64,000 nucleotides of DNA from Thalassobius sp049116315 (GCA_049116315.1 JAGDZD010000001.1:248001-312000), one strand, 5' to 3'. Counted from the first letter of the stretch, positions 26,249 through 34,936 are shown. Notes: generated by a model not told the origin, from the sequence alone. Numbers and translations are program-made.

Positions 26249-27157
26249 TCAACGCCTGACGGCGACACGTGCCGACAGCCATAAGACCAACAATACCATC
26301 AGCTCGGTCAACAAACCAAGGGTCAGGATGGGGCTTTGCGTGGCAGAAGGCGGCAGCAGGCTTTCTGAGGCGGGAAAGAGGTACAGTGCCAGCCCCGAAT
26401 CTTCGCGCCCAAGTTCCGAATACAGCGTAAATGCATAAAGGTTGTTGGCCAGATGAAAGCCGATCGCCGCCCCGAGATTGCCGGTTCTGGCCGTCAGATC
26501 AGAGGCCGCCAGCCCAAAGAAGAATGCCCAGATGACATAGGACATCGCGTCGTTAAAGCCGGCTGTATTGTTCCAGTGGGCCGCCGCAAACAACAGGTTC
26601 GGGCAGACCAGCCATACCAAAGGCGCATGAAATCGTGCCGCAATCTGTTGCTGGATATAGCCGCGATAAAAGATTTCTTCTGACGCGGTTTGCACTGTCA
26701 AAGCGGCCGCCGTAAATGGCAACACCAGCAACCAGCGACCAAACCCCGTGCTGTTGGCGCCTTCTAGGGAATAATAGGGCGGAAGCAACTCTATGGCGGC
26801 GAACACGGCCAAGCAGGCAAACAGGGTGCCGCGCCCCATGTGCAACGCCCCAAACACATTCCCGATCAGGCTGGAGGCGCTGCGTTGGTTGATGATCTTT
26901 GCGACCAACACAACGGCCAACGCCAAAAAACCATAGCTGAGCAATTGGGCCAGCAACCCAACCGCAGTATCCCCTTTGTAATACCCGTTGGTGATCGATT
27001 GGGGCACCGAAGCGAGGATGGCATCCACCAGCTCGATTGCTGTGGCAAAAACAAACTCAACGGCAACGATCCCAATCACCAAACGGGGCACATCCGCCTC
27101 TTCGCGGGTCGAAGTCACCAACGAGCGATGCGGGGCATAGGGGGACAGGCGGCTCAA
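26249..27157 (-). CDS. CPBP family intramembrane glutamic endopeptidase
   Basis: 302 residues with about seven membrane segments. The CAAX protease/bacteriocin-processing (CPBP, Abi) motifs are in place: Glu160-Glu161 with Arg165 in SEEIFYRGY, His194 in FAAAHWNN and His235 with Asn238-Asn239 in GFHLANN. It is an inner-membrane protease; substrates in bacteria are mostly unknown. It is upstream of accD on the same strand with a 66-bp gap. No bacteriocin genes are nearby. Confidence 0.9.
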   Translation of the reverse strand: MSRLSPYAPHRSLVTSTREEADVPRLVIGIVAVEFVFATAIELVDAILASVPQSITNGYYKGDTAVGLLAQLLSYGFLALAVVLVAKIINQRSASSLIGNVFGALHMGRGTLFACLAVFAAIELLPPYYSLEGANSTGFGRWLLVLPFTAAALTVQTASEEIFYRGYIQQQIAARFHAPLVWLVCPNLLFAAAHWNNTAGFNDAMSYVIWAFFFGLAASDLTARTGNLGAAIGFHLANNLYAFTLYSELGREDSGLALYLFPASESLLPPSATQSPILTLGLLTELMVLLVLWLSARVAVRR

Positions 27158-27467
27158 GACGCGTGGTCCAGCTCGGCGGCAACTGGGCCCATTGGAGTTG
27201 CCCAGACGGGGTGCAGTTGGCCGTGCAACACCGCAAAGCGGGGCGCGGATGGGATCATGGGAACAAATCGAAATGGCATGCTGCGAACAAATAAACCCTG
27301 CTAACTCATAGCCTTCTTACGTTGTTTTTATGCCCGACAATAGGGGGCGAAACATAATCTTGCTTGTCTGAGAGTCGTGGCTTGGCTATCCCATACTCAA
27401 CGGATCAGTCGGGGCCGTATGGGTGCCGGCATGATGCAACCTGCACAGCCGGGGGGATAGTGCTAGG
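27158..27467. other. Intergenic region between divergent CPBP and lipoprotein genes
   Basis: 310 bp between divergent starts. I see no supported gene, no clear dyad and no strong consensus promoter. Short frames here are shadows. It must contain promoters for both directions. Confidence 0.5.
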
Positions 27468-28247
27468 ATGACAACGAATTTTCGACCCCTTCGCAGCCGT
27501 TTCGTCGCGGCTTTGATTGGGGTGACATTGGTGTCGGGATGCTTGGCCCCTGGACGGGCGGTCGAAGACACGCCAGCCCCAACCGCGCAGTCCGCCGCTT
27601 TGGCAGGGGGGCGCGTCGTTGTTGTTCCTCCGCAGGGGTATTGCATTGAAACAGAAAGCCTGCAGGCGCGTAAGACCGGTGGTTTTGCGCTGTTGGCTTC
27701 TTGTGAATCTCTGACCGGTTTCGTCAGCGGCTATAATGTTGAACCTGCGGTGTTCACCGTCACATCGGTTGAACGCCAATCCGAGGTGCACGAACCCAAC
27801 GCCAGCGAAATCGCAGTGGCTTTGGGCGGCGCATCGGTGCAGCGCCAAATTCAGGGCGACGGTTTGACGATCGTGCAGGTGACCAACGCCGAACCCGTTT
27901 CGCAAGGGGGCGACACCAAGCATTGGCGTGGCATCATGATGCTGAATGGCCAGATGGTTGGTTTGGCTCTTTACGGCGCCAAAGGCGGGCCTCTTGCAGA
28001 GGAGGCAGGCTTGAACCTGCTGATCTGGCTGGCGGAACAAATCCGCGAGGCAAGCCCAGTGACAGTGCGTGAGACGCCGCCCGTCAGCGCAGCAAAGAAC
28101 CCTCAGATCGTGGTGCCAAATTTGCGACCACACAGTCGCCCCGGAGAGGGGCTCGATGTGCCTCAAGTGCCAGAAAGTGAACAAAATCCACGGGGTGGGC
28201 TAAAAAAACTCCTGAATCGGATGTTGATATCTAAGGGTATCGGGTAA
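27468..28247 (+). CDS. Putative lipoprotein, unknown function
   Basis: 259 residues. The signal peptide ends in a lipobox LVSGC (Cys25), so the mature protein is probably lipidated and membrane-anchored. About 190 residues of a mixed alpha/beta domain follow, with two cysteines (GYCIETE and LLASCESL). A Pro-rich, low-complexity tail leads to a basic end (GGLKKLLNRMLISKGIG). No family is recognised. It is followed closely by two genes that I also know only as Rhodobacterales conserved proteins. Confidence 0.75.
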   Translation: MTTNFRPLRSRFVAALIGVTLVSGCLAPGRAVEDTPAPTAQSAALAGGRVVVVPPQGYCIETESLQARKTGGFALLASCESLTGFVSGYNVEPAVFTVTSVERQSEVHEPNASEIAVALGGASVQRQIQGDGLTIVQVTNAEPVSQGGDTKHWRGIMMLNGQMVGLALYGAKGGPLAEEAGLNLLIWLAEQIREASPVTVRETPPVSAAKNPQIVVPNLRPHSRPGEGLDVPQVPESEQNPRGGLKKLLNRMLISKGIG

Positions 28248-28282
28248 GACAGTGACAAAGAATAAGGCGAGGCCGGACAAGT

Positions 28283-29059
28283 ATGGCGCAGGGTTTTGGC
28301 AGCAGACTGATCAAAAACATGATCGCAAGTCGCGTACAGCGGCGCTGGGCGCGTGCTGCGCAGATGGCAAAAGAAACCAATCTGACAAGTTTGCGTCGGC
28401 AGCGAAACGGTGCGCGTGAGCTTCGCTATCACTTGAATGAATTGATCTATGTTGCGGACAGCCGCTTGGCTTTGCCAATGATCGGTTCGACGCAGTTTCG
28501 CAAACCGCAAGGATCCGATTGGTCATGGCGTCCAGAGCTATGGCGAGGGCCCTTGCCTGCGCCGGGCATGTCGTCGGTGCAAAACAAAAGCCGTCTGGGC
28601 ACCGAGGTCACCCTGTTTCATGACTGTGCCTTTTCTGAGCTGACATTGCGCCAGCTGCGCAACACCCGCGAAGCGGATTTGGCGCCGTTTGGCCTGCGTA
28701 TGGATGTTTTCAAATTCGACGGATCGTTTCTGTCGGTTGTGATCGACCTGCCACCCGAGGCGGTGCACGGTCTAAAACGTCGCCATCTTTTGCGCATGGA
28801 CACAATCGTTGAAATGGAAAAGCCGCTGGAAATTTTTGCGCGCTTGAACATCCAACATGGGCCCAACACCGAACAAATTGTGCGCGAAGTGCCGTTGCAT
28901 GAAAAAGAGATCATGGTGGAATTCGACCTTGCCTACACCAAGCTGAACGAAAAGCGGGTTGAAAAGGCGTGGTTGGATTTGATTTTTGAAGGCCCCGAGA
29001 TGAACCAAGTTGTTCTGCGGGATTTGACCTTTAGCCGCCGCCCGCGCGCCGAATTGTAA
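28283..29059 (+). CDS. Conserved hypothetical protein (probable DUF6478 family)
   Basis: 258 residues, soluble, no signal peptide. The N-terminus is very basic (RLIKNMIASRVQRRWARAAQ). The body has recognisable segments WSWRPELWRGPL and TLFHDCAFSELTLRQLRNTR and the C-terminal FSRRPRAEL. I associate this pattern with DUF6478, a family restricted to Rhodobacterales; the assignment is from memory. No enzymatic motif is seen. It starts 35 bp after the lipoprotein gene and ends 12 bp before the next, so the three are probably co-expressed. Confidence 0.7.
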   Translation: MAQGFGSRLIKNMIASRVQRRWARAAQMAKETNLTSLRRQRNGARELRYHLNELIYVADSRLALPMIGSTQFRKPQGSDWSWRPELWRGPLPAPGMSSVQNKSRLGTEVTLFHDCAFSELTLRQLRNTREADLAPFGLRMDVFKFDGSFLSVVIDLPPEAVHGLKRRHLLRMDTIVEMEKPLEIFARLNIQHGPNTEQIVREVPLHEKEIMVEFDLAYTKLNEKRVEKAWLDLIFEGPEMNQVVLRDLTFSRRPRAEL

Positions 29060-29071
29060 GGAATTGACCTG

Positions 29072-29449
29072 ATGAGCGAATGGAAACTGTCCAAAACCCG
29101 CCTGTTTGAAGGCGTTTGGGAAGGTGTTTTGACCACAACGGGCCGTGGTCATCAAAAGCCTCAGATCGAAGTCAGTCACTTGCAGCAATCCGTGCCCGGG
29201 GTTGAGGTGATTGAAGAGCGCGATCAGGGCAGCTGGCTGGTTAAGGTGCCTATTCCAGTCGAATTGATTTCTGACGGGGTGCAGACCTTTGTGATCCGCG
29301 ATGCGGTCACTGATGAGACGCTTGAAAGCTTTGCGGTGCTCGCTGGGGAAACTCTGGCGGATGATTTGCGCGCCGAGGTGACGCTGCTGCGCGAAGAGCT
29401 GGACATGCTTAAGCGGGCGTTCCGCCGCCATTGTCTGGAAACAACCTGA
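29072..29449 (+). CDS. Conserved hypothetical protein
   Basis: 125 residues. A beta-rich first two thirds (FEGVWEGVLTTTG, then VKVPIPVELISDGVQTFVI) leads to a C-terminal coiled coil (ADDLRAEVTLLREELDMLKRAFRRH). The pattern suggests a small oligomeric binding protein. No family recognised. It is the last gene of the trio starting at 27468. A small CGCAAC-GGGG-GTTGCG hairpin at 29459-29474 follows. Confidence 0.7.
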   Translation: MSEWKLSKTRLFEGVWEGVLTTTGRGHQKPQIEVSHLQQSVPGVEVIEERDQGSWLVKVPIPVELISDGVQTFVIRDAVTDETLESFAVLAGETLADDLRAEVTLLREELDMLKRAFRRHCLETT

Positions 29450-29486
29450 AAATTTGAGCGCAACGGGGGTTGCGTCGAATCTAATA

Positions 29487-29512
29487 TATCCATAATTCAT
29501 GATTTATGGATA
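29487..29512 (+). promoter_or_regulatory. Candidate ArsR operator overlapping the arsR start codon
   Basis: TATCCATAA (29487-29495) and TTATGGATA (29504-29512) are a perfect 9-bp inverted repeat with an 8-nt spacer. The right arm contains the arsR ATG (29506-29508). A -10-like TAATAT lies at 29483-29488. The layout would let the repressor block both initiation and early elongation of its own operon. Confidence 0.65.
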
Positions 29513-29838
29513 AATCAAATACCCTTGCCGCTTTTGCCGCGCTGTCTCAGGACAGCCGGCTCGAAGCATTCCGTCTGCTGGTGAAAGCCGGCAAAGACGG
29601 CCTCGCCGCCGGAGAAATCTCTGAGGCGCTGAACATCAAGCAAAATACCATGTCATCAAACCTGTCGATCCTGTTTCAGGCCGGTTTGGTGCGCAATGTG
29701 CGCGAAGGCCGCTCGATCCGGTATTACGCAGATATGGATGGGCTGCGCGGGATGCTCACCTTCTTGATGGAGGACTGCTGTGGTGGTCAGCCAGAATTGT
29801 GTCGTCCCGTATTGGAAACGCTCGCCTGCGATTGCTAA
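29506..29838 (+). CDS. arsR: ArsR family arsenic-responsive repressor
   Basis: 110 residues. The winged HTH covers about 15-75 (SRLEAFRLLVKAGKDGLAAGEISEALNIKQNTMSSNLSIL). Cysteines lie at 91, 92, 99, 108 and 110; the C-terminal CC...C group fits the As(III) site of the ArsR type with C-terminal thiols rather than the helix-4 CxC of E. coli ArsR. It is the first gene of the arsenic operon. There is no Shine-Dalgarno sequence before ATG 29506 and the start lies inside an operator dyad, so the message may be leaderless. Confidence 0.9.
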   Translation: MDKSNTLAAFAALSQDSRLEAFRLLVKAGKDGLAAGEISEALNIKQNTMSSNLSILFQAGLVRNVREGRSIRYYADMDGLRGMLTFLMEDCCGGQPELCRPVLETLACDC

Positions 29839-29960
29839 GGCAAAGGACCCCATTCAGCGCCACTTCATAGCGGCGCACACCAACGCACTTCTCACCCTTT
29901 TATCACCCCACTATGGCTGAGCAATTTTGGCTTGGTCTGATCACCAGAAAGAAAAGACAA

Positions 29961-30467
29961 ATGGGAACCCCCAAGAACGTATTGTTTTTGTGTACAGGCA
30001 ATTCAGCGCGCTCCGTATTGGCTGAATCCTTGATGAACGAATTAGGCAAAGGCCGGTTTCAGGCCTATTCGGCGGGGTCAAAACCCACTGGATTGCCCAA
30101 TCCTTTTGCCGTGGAACTGCTGGAAAAGCTTGGCCATGACACCAGCTACATTCGCTCCAAAAGCTGGGACGAATTTGCCGAAGATGGCGCGCCGGTCATG
30201 GATTACGTGATCACCGTTTGTGACAACGCGGCGGGGGAAACCTGCCCGTTTTGGCCCGGCGTTCCTGTCGGCGGCCATTGGGGCATTCCTGACCCTGCCG
30301 GGGCTGGCGAAACAGATGAAGAAAACCGTCAGGCCTTCTTGGTGGCACATGACCGCATGAAAGCGCGGGTCGAAGCCTTCTTGGCCTTGGATCTCGACGC
30401 AATGGACGCTGAAACGCGCAAAGTCGAACTGGCCAAAATTGGTCAGGAGTTGGAGGGTAAATCATGA
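29961..30467 (+). CDS. arsC: Arsenate reductase, low-molecular-weight phosphatase type
   Basis: 168 residues from ATG 29961. FLCTGNSARSVLAE carries the CX5R phosphatase loop (Cys11, Arg17). The later DYVITVCDNAAGETCPFWPG holds cysteines that fit the reductive relay and a WGIPDPAG loop with the general-acid Asp. It reduces arsenate to arsenite with thioredoxin or similar thiols. Long C-terminal helices are usual for this alphaproteobacterial group. Its stop overlaps aqpS as ATGA. Confidence 0.9.
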   Translation: MGTPKNVLFLCTGNSARSVLAESLMNELGKGRFQAYSAGSKPTGLPNPFAVELLEKLGHDTSYIRSKSWDEFAEDGAPVMDYVITVCDNAAGETCPFWPGVPVGGHWGIPDPAGAGETDEENRQAFLVAHDRMKARVEAFLALDLDAMDAETRKVELAKIGQELEGKS

Positions 30468-31129
30468 GTCGGGATCTGACACGCCGTCTGGTGGCCGAGG
30501 CTCTGGGCACCTGTTTGTTGGTCACCACCGTTGTTGGCTCGGGCATTATGGCCGATATGCTGACTGATGATGTGGCATTGGCCCTGTTGGGCAACACGCT
30601 CCCGACGGGTGCGATCCTCGTCGTCTTGATCACGATCTTAGGGCCGATTTCGGGGGCACATTTCAACCCAGCGGTCTCATTGGTCATGTCCATTCGCGGC
30701 GATTTGAAGTGGGCGGATTTTGTTCCCTTTGTTGTGGCTCAATCTTTGGGCGCGATTTTGGGGAGTTTGATTGCGCATGGGATGTTTGATCTGTCGATCT
30801 TTCAGCTCTCGACCAAGGCAAGAACCGGCGAGGCGCAATGGTTCGCGGAATTCATTGCCACCTTTGGCCTGCTGTTGACGATCTTGGGCGCAGTGCGTTT
30901 TCGCAGCGAGGCAGTGCCAATGCTGGTTGGTCTGTATATCACAGCCGCGTATTGGTTCACCGCCTCCACCAGCTTTGCCAACCCTGCCGTGGCCATTGGT
31001 CGGGCCTTTACCGACACATTTGCTGGCATCAACCCTGCGCATGTGCCCGGGTTCATCGTCGCCCAGATCATTGGGGCCCTTGCTGCAATGGTTATTGGCG
31101 GCATTTTGTTCACAAAGGATAGCAAATGA
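30464..31129 (+). CDS. aqpS: Aquaglyceroporin-type arsenite channel (AqpS-like)
   Basis: 221 residues, six membrane segments and two NPA boxes (68-70 in HFNPAVS and 173-175 in FANPAVA). The Arg that normally follows the second NPA in the selectivity filter is Val176, as I recall for Sinorhizobium AqpS. In that organism AqpS replaces an arsenite pump: arsenite made inside leaves down its gradient. The gene lies between two arsenate reductase genes with 4-bp overlaps on both sides, which supports that role here. Confidence 0.9.
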   Translation: MSRDLTRRLVAEALGTCLLVTTVVGSGIMADMLTDDVALALLGNTLPTGAILVVLITILGPISGAHFNPAVSLVMSIRGDLKWADFVPFVVAQSLGAILGSLIAHGMFDLSIFQLSTKARTGEAQWFAEFIATFGLLLTILGAVRFRSEAVPMLVGLYITAAYWFTASTSFANPAVAIGRAFTDTFAGINPAHVPGFIVAQIIGALAAMVIGGILFTKDSK

Positions 31130-31548
31130 GCGTTGTCATTCACCATAACCCCGCCTGTGGGACGTCTCGCAACGTGTTGGAGATCATCGAAAAGGCGGGC
31201 TACACGCCCGTCGTGATCCACTATCTTGACGAAGGTTGGACACGCCCTCAGTTGCAGGCGTTGTTTGCGGCTGCCGGCTTGACGCCCCGTACTGCGCTGC
31301 GCACCAGCAAATCCCCAGCCAAAGAATTGGGCCTGCTGGATCCTGCGGTGACAGATGAGGAGTTGCTGACCCATATGATCGTACATCCTGTTCTGGTGAA
31401 CCGACCGATCGTGTGCACCTCTAAAGGGGTCAAGCTGTGCCGCCCGTCTGAACACGTTCTGGACCTGTTGGACAATTGGCCCGAAGGACCTTTGCATAAG
31501 CAAGACGGGGAGATGATCTTGAATGAAAAAGGCGAGCGTTGTGTCTGA
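31126..31548 (+). CDS. arsC: Arsenate reductase, glutaredoxin-dependent type
   Basis: 140 residues. HNPACGTSRN has the catalytic Cys11, and the later RTSKSPAKELGL and RPIVCTSKGVKLCRPSE hold the arsenate-binding arginines of the ArsC/Spx fold. It reduces arsenate with glutathione and glutaredoxin. This fold is unrelated to the phosphatase-type reductase two genes upstream, so the operon encodes two routes for the same step. It overlaps aqpS by 4 bp and arsH by 26 bp. Confidence 0.94.
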   Translation: MSVVIHHNPACGTSRNVLEIIEKAGYTPVVIHYLDEGWTRPQLQALFAAAGLTPRTALRTSKSPAKELGLLDPAVTDEELLTHMIVHPVLVNRPIVCTSKGVKLCRPSEHVLDLLDNWPEGPLHKQDGEMILNEKGERCV

Positions 31549-32266
31549 GACCCCAAATATCGCGGAGGAGAGTTTTCAGGAGATCGACCTGTCACAGCTG
31601 ATGCCGCAACAGACCCTGACCCATAAGCCCAGAATTCTGCTGCTGTATGGATCACTGCGGGATCGTTCTTATAGCCGGTTGATGGTCCAAGAGGCAGCGC
31701 GCATCTTGACGCGATTGGGCTGTGAGGCAAAGATTTTTGACCCCTCTGGCTTGCCATTGCCAGATGACGCCCCGGCGGAGCATCCAAAGGTGCAAGAGCT
31801 GCGGGATCTGGTGATGTGGTCTGAGGGCATGGTCTGGTGCTCTCCTGAACGCCATGGGGCAATGACCGGCATCATGAAAACGCAGATCGATTGGATCCCC
31901 TTGGCGCCAATTGGTGGCATTCGCCCAACACAGGGTAAAACACTGGCCATCATGCAGGTCTGCGGCGGCTCGCAAAGCTTTAACGCCGTGAACCAAATGC
32001 GCATCTTGGGGCGCTGGATGCGGCTGATTACCATCCCCAACCAATCCTCGGTGCCCAAGGCCTTTCACGAGTTTGATGAGGCGGGCCGGATGGCACCGGG
32101 CCCCTACTACAACCGCGTTGTGGATGTGATGGAAGAACTGGCCAAGTTTACGCTGCTGACCCGCAGCCAATCCAGCTATCTGGTTGATCGGTACTCAGAA
32201 CGCACCGAAAGCCTCGAAGCGCTTTCAGAGCGGGTCAACATGAAGGATGCCGTGCCAAATCGTTAA
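31523..32266 (+). CDS. arsH: ArsH NADPH-dependent FMN oxidoreductase
   Basis: 247 residues. LLYGSLRDRSYSRL is the flavin phosphate loop; the catalytic region WCSPERHGAMTGIMKTQIDW and VCGGSQSFNAVNQMR are ArsH marks. ArsH reduces flavins and oxidises trivalent organoarsenicals such as methylarsenite to less toxic forms. It overlaps the arsC stop by 26 bp, with GGGGAGA upstream of ATG 31523; a GTG at 31541 is an alternative start. Last gene of the operon, with a terminator behind it. Confidence 0.94.
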   Translation: MKKASVVSETPNIAEESFQEIDLSQLMPQQTLTHKPRILLLYGSLRDRSYSRLMVQEAARILTRLGCEAKIFDPSGLPLPDDAPAEHPKVQELRDLVMWSEGMVWCSPERHGAMTGIMKTQIDWIPLAPIGGIRPTQGKTLAIMQVCGGSQSFNAVNQMRILGRWMRLITIPNQSSVPKAFHEFDEAGRMAPGPYYNRVVDVMEELAKFTLLTRSQSSYLVDRYSERTESLEALSERVNMKDAVPNR

Positions 32267-32271
32267 GGAAA

Positions 32272-32298
32272 GGGGCGTCATATGGCGCCTCATTTTTT
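32272..32298 (+). terminator. Terminator of the ars operon
   Basis: GGGGCGT (32272-32278) pairs with GCGCCTC (32285-32291) including two G-T pairs, loop CATATG, followed by ATTTTTT. It is 6 bases after the arsH stop. Confidence 0.75.
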
Positions 32299-32416
32299 GA
32301 GAAAAAATGGATCGGAATTTTTCAAATTCCGGGGCCCGAGATGACTTACGTGGCGTTTTGGGTGACAAGCTGCCGGGTCTCAGTCCAGATAGTTGGCAAC
32401 GCTGGGAGAGGCATCA

Positions 32417-34441
32417 ATGACAGACTATCCACATCTATTTGCGCCATTGGATCTGGGCTTCACAACGCTGAAAAATCGCGTGTTGATGGGGTCGATGCAC
32501 ACGGGGTTGGAAGAAACCAAGGACTGGGCGCGTGTTGCGGAGTTCTATGCTGCGCGTGCGCGCGGTGGCGTGGCCCTGATGGTGACCGGGGGCATTGGCC
32601 CCAACCTTGAGGGGTCTGTCTTGCCCGGCGCTGCGATGATGGCCTCGCAAAGTGATGTGGAAAACCATTCCGTTGTCACCAAAGCCGTTCATGATGCGGG
32701 TGGCAAAATCGCCATGCAAATTCTGCACGCGGGTCGGTATGCCTATTCGCCTAAATGTGTGGCACCCTCTCCTGTGAAATCGCCGATCTCTCCGTTTCCA
32801 CCGCAAGAGCTTGATGAGGCGGGGATCGAAAAGCAGATCGCAGACATCGTCAACGCCGCGCTTTTGGCGCAACAAGCTGGGTATGATGGCGTCGAGATCA
32901 TGGGATCGGAAGGGTATTTCCTGAACCAGTTTCTGGTCAGCCACACCAACAAACGCGAGGACCGTTGGGGTGGGTCTTATGAAAACCGTATGCGGTTGCC
33001 CATCGAGGTTGTGCGCCGAGTGCGCGCGGCCGTTGGGCCCAATTTCATTCTGATCTATCGCATCAGTATGATCGACCTTGTGCCCAATGGCTCTACCCAC
33101 GACGAAGTTGTGCAACTGGCGGGTGAGATTGAAAAAGCTGGGGCCACCATTTTGAACACCGGAATTGGTTGGCACGAAGCCCGGGTGCCCACCATCGCGA
33201 CCAGTGTCCCGCGCCGTGCCTTTGCGTGGGTGACGCAAAAGCTGATGGGGAAGGTCTCTATTCCCATCATCACCTCCAACCGGATCAACATGCCCGAGGT
33301 GGCGGAATCGGTGCTGGCCGAGGGCTGCGCCGATATGGTTTCCATGGCGCGTCCTTTGTTGGCGGATGCCGATTTTGTTGTCAAAGCTGAGCAGGGTCAG
33401 GCGGCGTTGATCGCGCCGTGTATTGGGTGCAACCAAGCCTGTTTGGACCACACTTTCAGTGGCAAGCTGACGACCTGTTTGGTGAACCCGCGGGCCTGCA
33501 ACGAAACAGAGTTGTCGATCCTGCCAACCGATACGCCCAAAAGCATTGCGGTTGTTGGGGCTGGTCCCGCAGGTCTTTCCGCTGCGTTGACCGCCTCTGA
33601 GCGCGGTCATGCGGTCACATTGATTGACCGCTCTGATCACTTGGGCGGACAGTTGAATATGGCGCGCCAAGTGCCGGGCAAGGAAGAGTTCCATGGTCTG
33701 GTCGATTGGTTTGCGGCGCGGGTTGCGCACAGTTCGATCACCCTTCGATTGGGCACTGAGGCAACGGCGCAGGATCTGCAAGGGTTTGACGAGGTGATCA
33801 TCGCAACCGGTGTCATCCCGCGCGACCCCGGTATTCCGGGGCAAGATCGCCCCAATGTGTTCAACTATATCGATGTGCTGCGCCACAAGGTAGAGATCGG
33901 TCCCAAAGTGGCCGTGATCGGAGCAGGAGGAATTGGCTTTGACGTGGCTGAGTATCTTGTGACCGACGAAAGCCCAACGCTTGATTTGCCAGAGTGGCTT
34001 AAGGAATGGGGCGTCAGTGACCCGGCGGTGGACCGCGGCGGTCTTGCCCCCAGTGGCCCACAGCCCGAGGCGCCTGTGCGGCAGGTGACCCTGTTGCAGC
34101 GCAAGGCCAAGGCATTGGGTAAAGGGCTGGGCAAGACAACAGGCTGGATTCATCGCGCCACGCTCAAGATGAAGCAGGTCGAAATGATCGGCGGCGTCAA
34201 CTATGAGCGTATTGATGACGATGGGTTGCACATCAGTTTTGGTGAGGCGCGCGACAATGCCAAGGTCATCCCTTGTGATGCGGTGGTGCTTTGCGCTGGG
34301 CAGCTGAGCGAGCGGTCCTTGGCGGATGCTCTGATCGAGTTGGGCACAACGCCCCATGTGATCGGCGGCGCAGATGTTGCGGCGGAACTGGATGCCAAGC
34401 GCGCCATTGATCAGGGCACGCGGCTGGCCGCTAGCCTGTGA
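32417..34441 (+). CDS. fadH: NADPH-dependent 2,4-dienoyl-CoA reductase
   Basis: 674 residues from ATG 32417 (MTDYPHLF), with GGGAGAGG upstream. An N-terminal old-yellow-enzyme TIM barrel with FMN (about 1-340) is followed by the 4Fe-4S ligands in CIGCNQACLDH...C (CX2CX3CX11C). Two nucleotide-binding domains come next (VVGAGPAGLSAALTASERGH, then VAVIGAGGIGFDVAEYL). It reduces 2,4-dienoyl-CoA during beta-oxidation of unsaturated fatty acids. The length matches E. coli FadH. Monocistronic, ending at a strong hairpin. Confidence 0.93.
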   Translation: MTDYPHLFAPLDLGFTTLKNRVLMGSMHTGLEETKDWARVAEFYAARARGGVALMVTGGIGPNLEGSVLPGAAMMASQSDVENHSVVTKAVHDAGGKIAMQILHAGRYAYSPKCVAPSPVKSPISPFPPQELDEAGIEKQIADIVNAALLAQQAGYDGVEIMGSEGYFLNQFLVSHTNKREDRWGGSYENRMRLPIEVVRRVRAAVGPNFILIYRISMIDLVPNGSTHDEVVQLAGEIEKAGATILNTGIGWHEARVPTIATSVPRRAFAWVTQKLMGKVSIPIITSNRINMPEVAESVLAEGCADMVSMARPLLADADFVVKAEQGQAALIAPCIGCNQACLDHTFSGKLTTCLVNPRACNETELSILPTDTPKSIAVVGAGPAGLSAALTASERGHAVTLIDRSDHLGGQLNMARQVPGKEEFHGLVDWFAARVAHSSITLRLGTEATAQDLQGFDEVIIATGVIPRDPGIPGQDRPNVFNYIDVLRHKVEIGPKVAVIGAGGIGFDVAEYLVTDESPTLDLPEWLKEWGVSDPAVDRGGLAPSGPQPEAPVRQVTLLQRKAKALGKGLGKTTGWIHRATLKMKQVEMIGGVNYERIDDDGLHISFGEARDNAKVIPCDAVVLCAGQLSERSLADALIELGTTPHVIGGADVAAELDAKRAIDQGTRLAASL

Positions 34442-34481
34442 TTTTGAGTGCAGAGTGGGTGCAGGTAAATTGACCTGTGGG

Positions 34482-34506
34482 AAGAGGGCCCAAGGCGGGC
34501 CCTCTT
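34482..34506. terminator. Bidirectional terminator between fadH and the GNAT gene
   Basis: AAGAGGGCCC and GGGCCCTCTT form a perfect 10-bp stem with a 5-nt loop (AAGGC), between the two convergent stops and 5 bases past the GNAT stop. Confidence 0.75.
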
Positions 34507-34510
34507 GTGG

Positions 34511-34936
34511 TTAAGCGGTGTAGCGCAGGCGCAGCACCGGGTGACCTGTAAAGTCGTCCATAGCCTCTTCGATCGTTTCAAAGCCATAGCGATCATAGAA
34601 CTGACGCCCGATGGCGTTGTCCTTGAACACCTCCAGCAGTAGTTCGGCGTGTAAACTGGTGGCTTTGTCCATCAGGGCGCGCCCGATGCCTTTGCCATGC
34701 TGCGCGGGGTCGAGAAACAAACCGCCAACTTGGTTGCCAAGCAAAGCGATGAAGCCAACGACACGCCCGTTGTCTTCGGCCACCCAGATGTCCGAGATCG
34801 GAACAAATTGGTCCCGGATCATATCGTGGATCGTTTGCACAAGGGGTGGATCCAGAAACGGATGGGCCAAAGCGTTGGCTTTGCGCCAAGCGGTCATGAT
34901 GTCGTTAAGGTCGTTCGATTGAAATTGTCTGATCAT
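34511..34936 (-). CDS. GNAT family N-acetyltransferase
   Basis: 141 residues. The acetyl-CoA loop is QHGKGIGRAL following the beta-4 strand VGGLFLDPA, and the C-terminal YDRYGFET is typical of GNAT. It resembles the small YjaB/YiaC-like group. The acceptor is unknown. It stands alone on the minus strand, with 228 bp upstream in which I see no gene or clear regulatory dyad. Confidence 0.88.
   Translation of the reverse strand: MIRQFQSNDLNDIMTAWRKANALAHPFLDPPLVQTIHDMIRDQFVPISDIWVAEDNGRVVGFIALLGNQVGGLFLDPAQHGKGIGRALMDKATSLHAELLLEVFKDNAIGRQFYDRYGFETIEEAMDDFTGHPVLRLRYTA

Noticed and set aside
32435..34357. 640-codon open frame on the strand opposite fadH
   Set aside because: It mirrors a well-identified enzyme gene codon for codon, its translation has no domain and is rich in His/Arg/Gln as expected from antisense GC-skewed codons.
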